From Candidatus Fermentithermobacillaceae bacterium (GTDB lineage: Bacteria; Bacillota; Sulfobacillia; Fermentithermobacillales; DUSS01): a DNA stretch of 64,000 nucleotides. Within the stretch, counting starts at the first letter, position 1, and each line of letters starts with the position of its first letter. Position numbers and translations under genes: made by a program. Under the pieces are notes generated by a model that saw only the letters and a list, made by a program, of their open reading frames with translations, made no database searches and was not told where the DNA came from. The stretch spans positions 1 through 64,000 of the forward strand of contig JADBKE010000001.1 of assembly GCA_014896535.1 (NCBI GenBank), in the 5' to 3' direction. Positions 63,134 through 64,000 of the stretch are shown piece by piece.

Positions 63134-64000
63134 CTAGCGTCCTTGGTACTTCCGTACGTTTCTCAGATGCTCTTCGTAGGTCTGGGCAAAGGCGTGGGTC
63201 CCGTCGTTCTTAGATACGAAGTAAAGGTAATCAACGGAAGCGGGATTGATCACCGCTTCGAGGGCCGCCTTCCCAAAGCCGGCGATGGGACCGGGCGGAA
63301 GTCCGGGGTACTTGTACGTGTTATAGGGGGAATCGAATGCCAGATCCTTGTAGAGAGGAACCCCGGAGGTCTTCCCCACCGCGTACAACACCGTCGGATC
63401 GGCGTCGAGTTTCATGCCCATGGCCAACCTGTTCAAAAACACCCGAGCGATGATCGGTCGCTCCTCGGGGCTCACAGCTTCTTTTTCCACTATCGATGCG
63501 AGGGTTGCGAGCTGGTGCGGGGAAAGACCATGTTTCCCTGCGTTTTTCTCGAGTAGTCCTCCTACCACCTGCGAAAACCTCGTGATCATCATAACCACGA
63601 GGTCCCGCTCGGTAAGGCCCCTCCTTATGTAGTAAGTATCGGGAAATAGGTACCCTTCCACGGGGTACCGGGTTTTTTCCAATTCAGCCGGGGTGGCCCA
63701 CTTTCTGACCAGCTCCGGGTCTTTGCATGCCTCGAGAAAAGCTTCTCTGGAGCCAAAACCCCTTTCTTCGATCACGGTAGCTATTTGCTCGACCGACAAT
63801 CCTTCGCGAATCGTCAGCCGGTAATGGATCACCCTTCCCTGGCGAATGCTGGACATTACGTCGAAAAGGGTCATTCCGGGTTCGAAAATGTACTCCCCCG
63901 CTTGAAGCTGGCCCTGGACCCCGAGGATCCTGGCAAATACTCGGAACAGGAAGGGACTTTTTATCACGCCCCTGGAGTGAAGTTCCGAAGCGATTTGGGA
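63134..64000 (-). CDS. mltG: Endolytic murein transglycosylase MltG, N-terminus outside the window
   Basis: MltG cuts nascent glycan strands near the membrane. The YceG domain is present, with YPVEGYLFPDTYYI, the catalytic Glu in LASIVEKEAVSPEERPIIARVFLNRL (near the middle), MKLDADPTVLYA and SPYNTYKYPGLPPGPIAGFGKAALEA (one region). The frame is open through position 64000 (SQIASELHSRGVIKSPF), so the membrane anchor is missing. It may share a terminator or promoter region with sleB. Confidence 0.94.
   Translation of the reverse strand, partial: SQIASELHSRGVIKSPFLFRVFARILGVQGQLQAGEYIFEPGMTLFDVMSSIRQGRVIHYRLTIREGLSVEQIATVIEERGFGSREAFLEACKDPELVRKWATPAELEKTRYPVEGYLFPDTYYIRRGLTERDLVVMMITRFSQVVGGLLEKNAGKHGLSPHQLATLASIVEKEAVSPEERPIIARVFLNRLAMGMKLDADPTVLYAVGKTSGVPLYKDLAFDSPYNTYKYPGLPPGPIAGFGKAALEAVINPASVDYLYFVSKNDGTHAFAQTYEEHLRNVRKYQGR

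Noticed and set aside
1-64000. tRNA, rRNA, CRISPR arrays, transposases, prophage genes
   Set aside because: No such sequence signatures seen anywhere; the window appears to be core chromosome.

Overview
The window looks like a chromosomal segment from a high-GC, endospore-forming, flagellated Bacillota. The evidence is sporulation and germination genes (sigK, sleB-ypeB, gerA-type operon, CotF-like coat proteins, RsfA-like regulator), the Firmicutes gene order topA-xerC-hslV-hslU-codY-flgB, CodY itself, and a T-box leader. A short EF-Ts hints at a thermophile, but the genus cannot be named from sequence alone. No rRNA, tRNA, CRISPR array, insertion sequence or prophage was seen.

Layout. Positions 1-37,700 are almost entirely minus strand. 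Read in transcription order from the right they are: a LysM/GH18 spore-lytic enzyme (frameshifted); dprA-topA-xerC-hslV-hslU-codY; a terminator; then a 20-kb flagellar operon flgB-flgC-fliE-F-G-H-I-J-K-flgD-(TIGR02530)-flgE-motA-motB-fliL-fliM-fliN-fliO/P-fliQ-fliR-flhB-flhA-pilZ-sigD-fapA-small ORF; then a separate rpsB-tsf-pyrH-frr-uppS-cdsA-ytvI-dxr block with its own sigma-A promoter. Positions 37,866-43,779 (plus strand) hold a sensorless histidine kinase, a gerA/gerB/gerC germinant receptor and rnhB. Positions 43,687-47,110 (minus) hold yraN, comM, and trpS with its tryptophan T-box. Then come a 57-residue membrane protein, a LuxR regulator with a degenerate receiver, yqeG, sigK, a TPR/CofE-like fusion, a class B PBP, an RsfA-like regulator, ahcY, a glycosyltransferase, galT-glgA, two coat genes, sleB-ypeB and a partial mltG.

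Most notable is the control region of the flagellar operon (28,588-28,801). It holds a near-perfect sigma-H promoter, a cyclic-di-GMP-I riboswitch aptamer, and an intrinsic terminator whose loop and 3' arm are exactly complementary (11 nt) to a segment just 5' of the aptamer. The same operon encodes a PilZ protein, so c-di-GMP probably acts at both transcript and protein level. A second near-perfect sigma-H promoter precedes the soluble histidine kinase, tying that kinase to sporulation initiation.

Data quality: several genes are interrupted by single-base shifts. dxr has at least four, the GH18 enzyme one, and the starts of topA and yraN one each. Those in dxr cluster toward position 1, which fits either an error-prone contig end or real decay.
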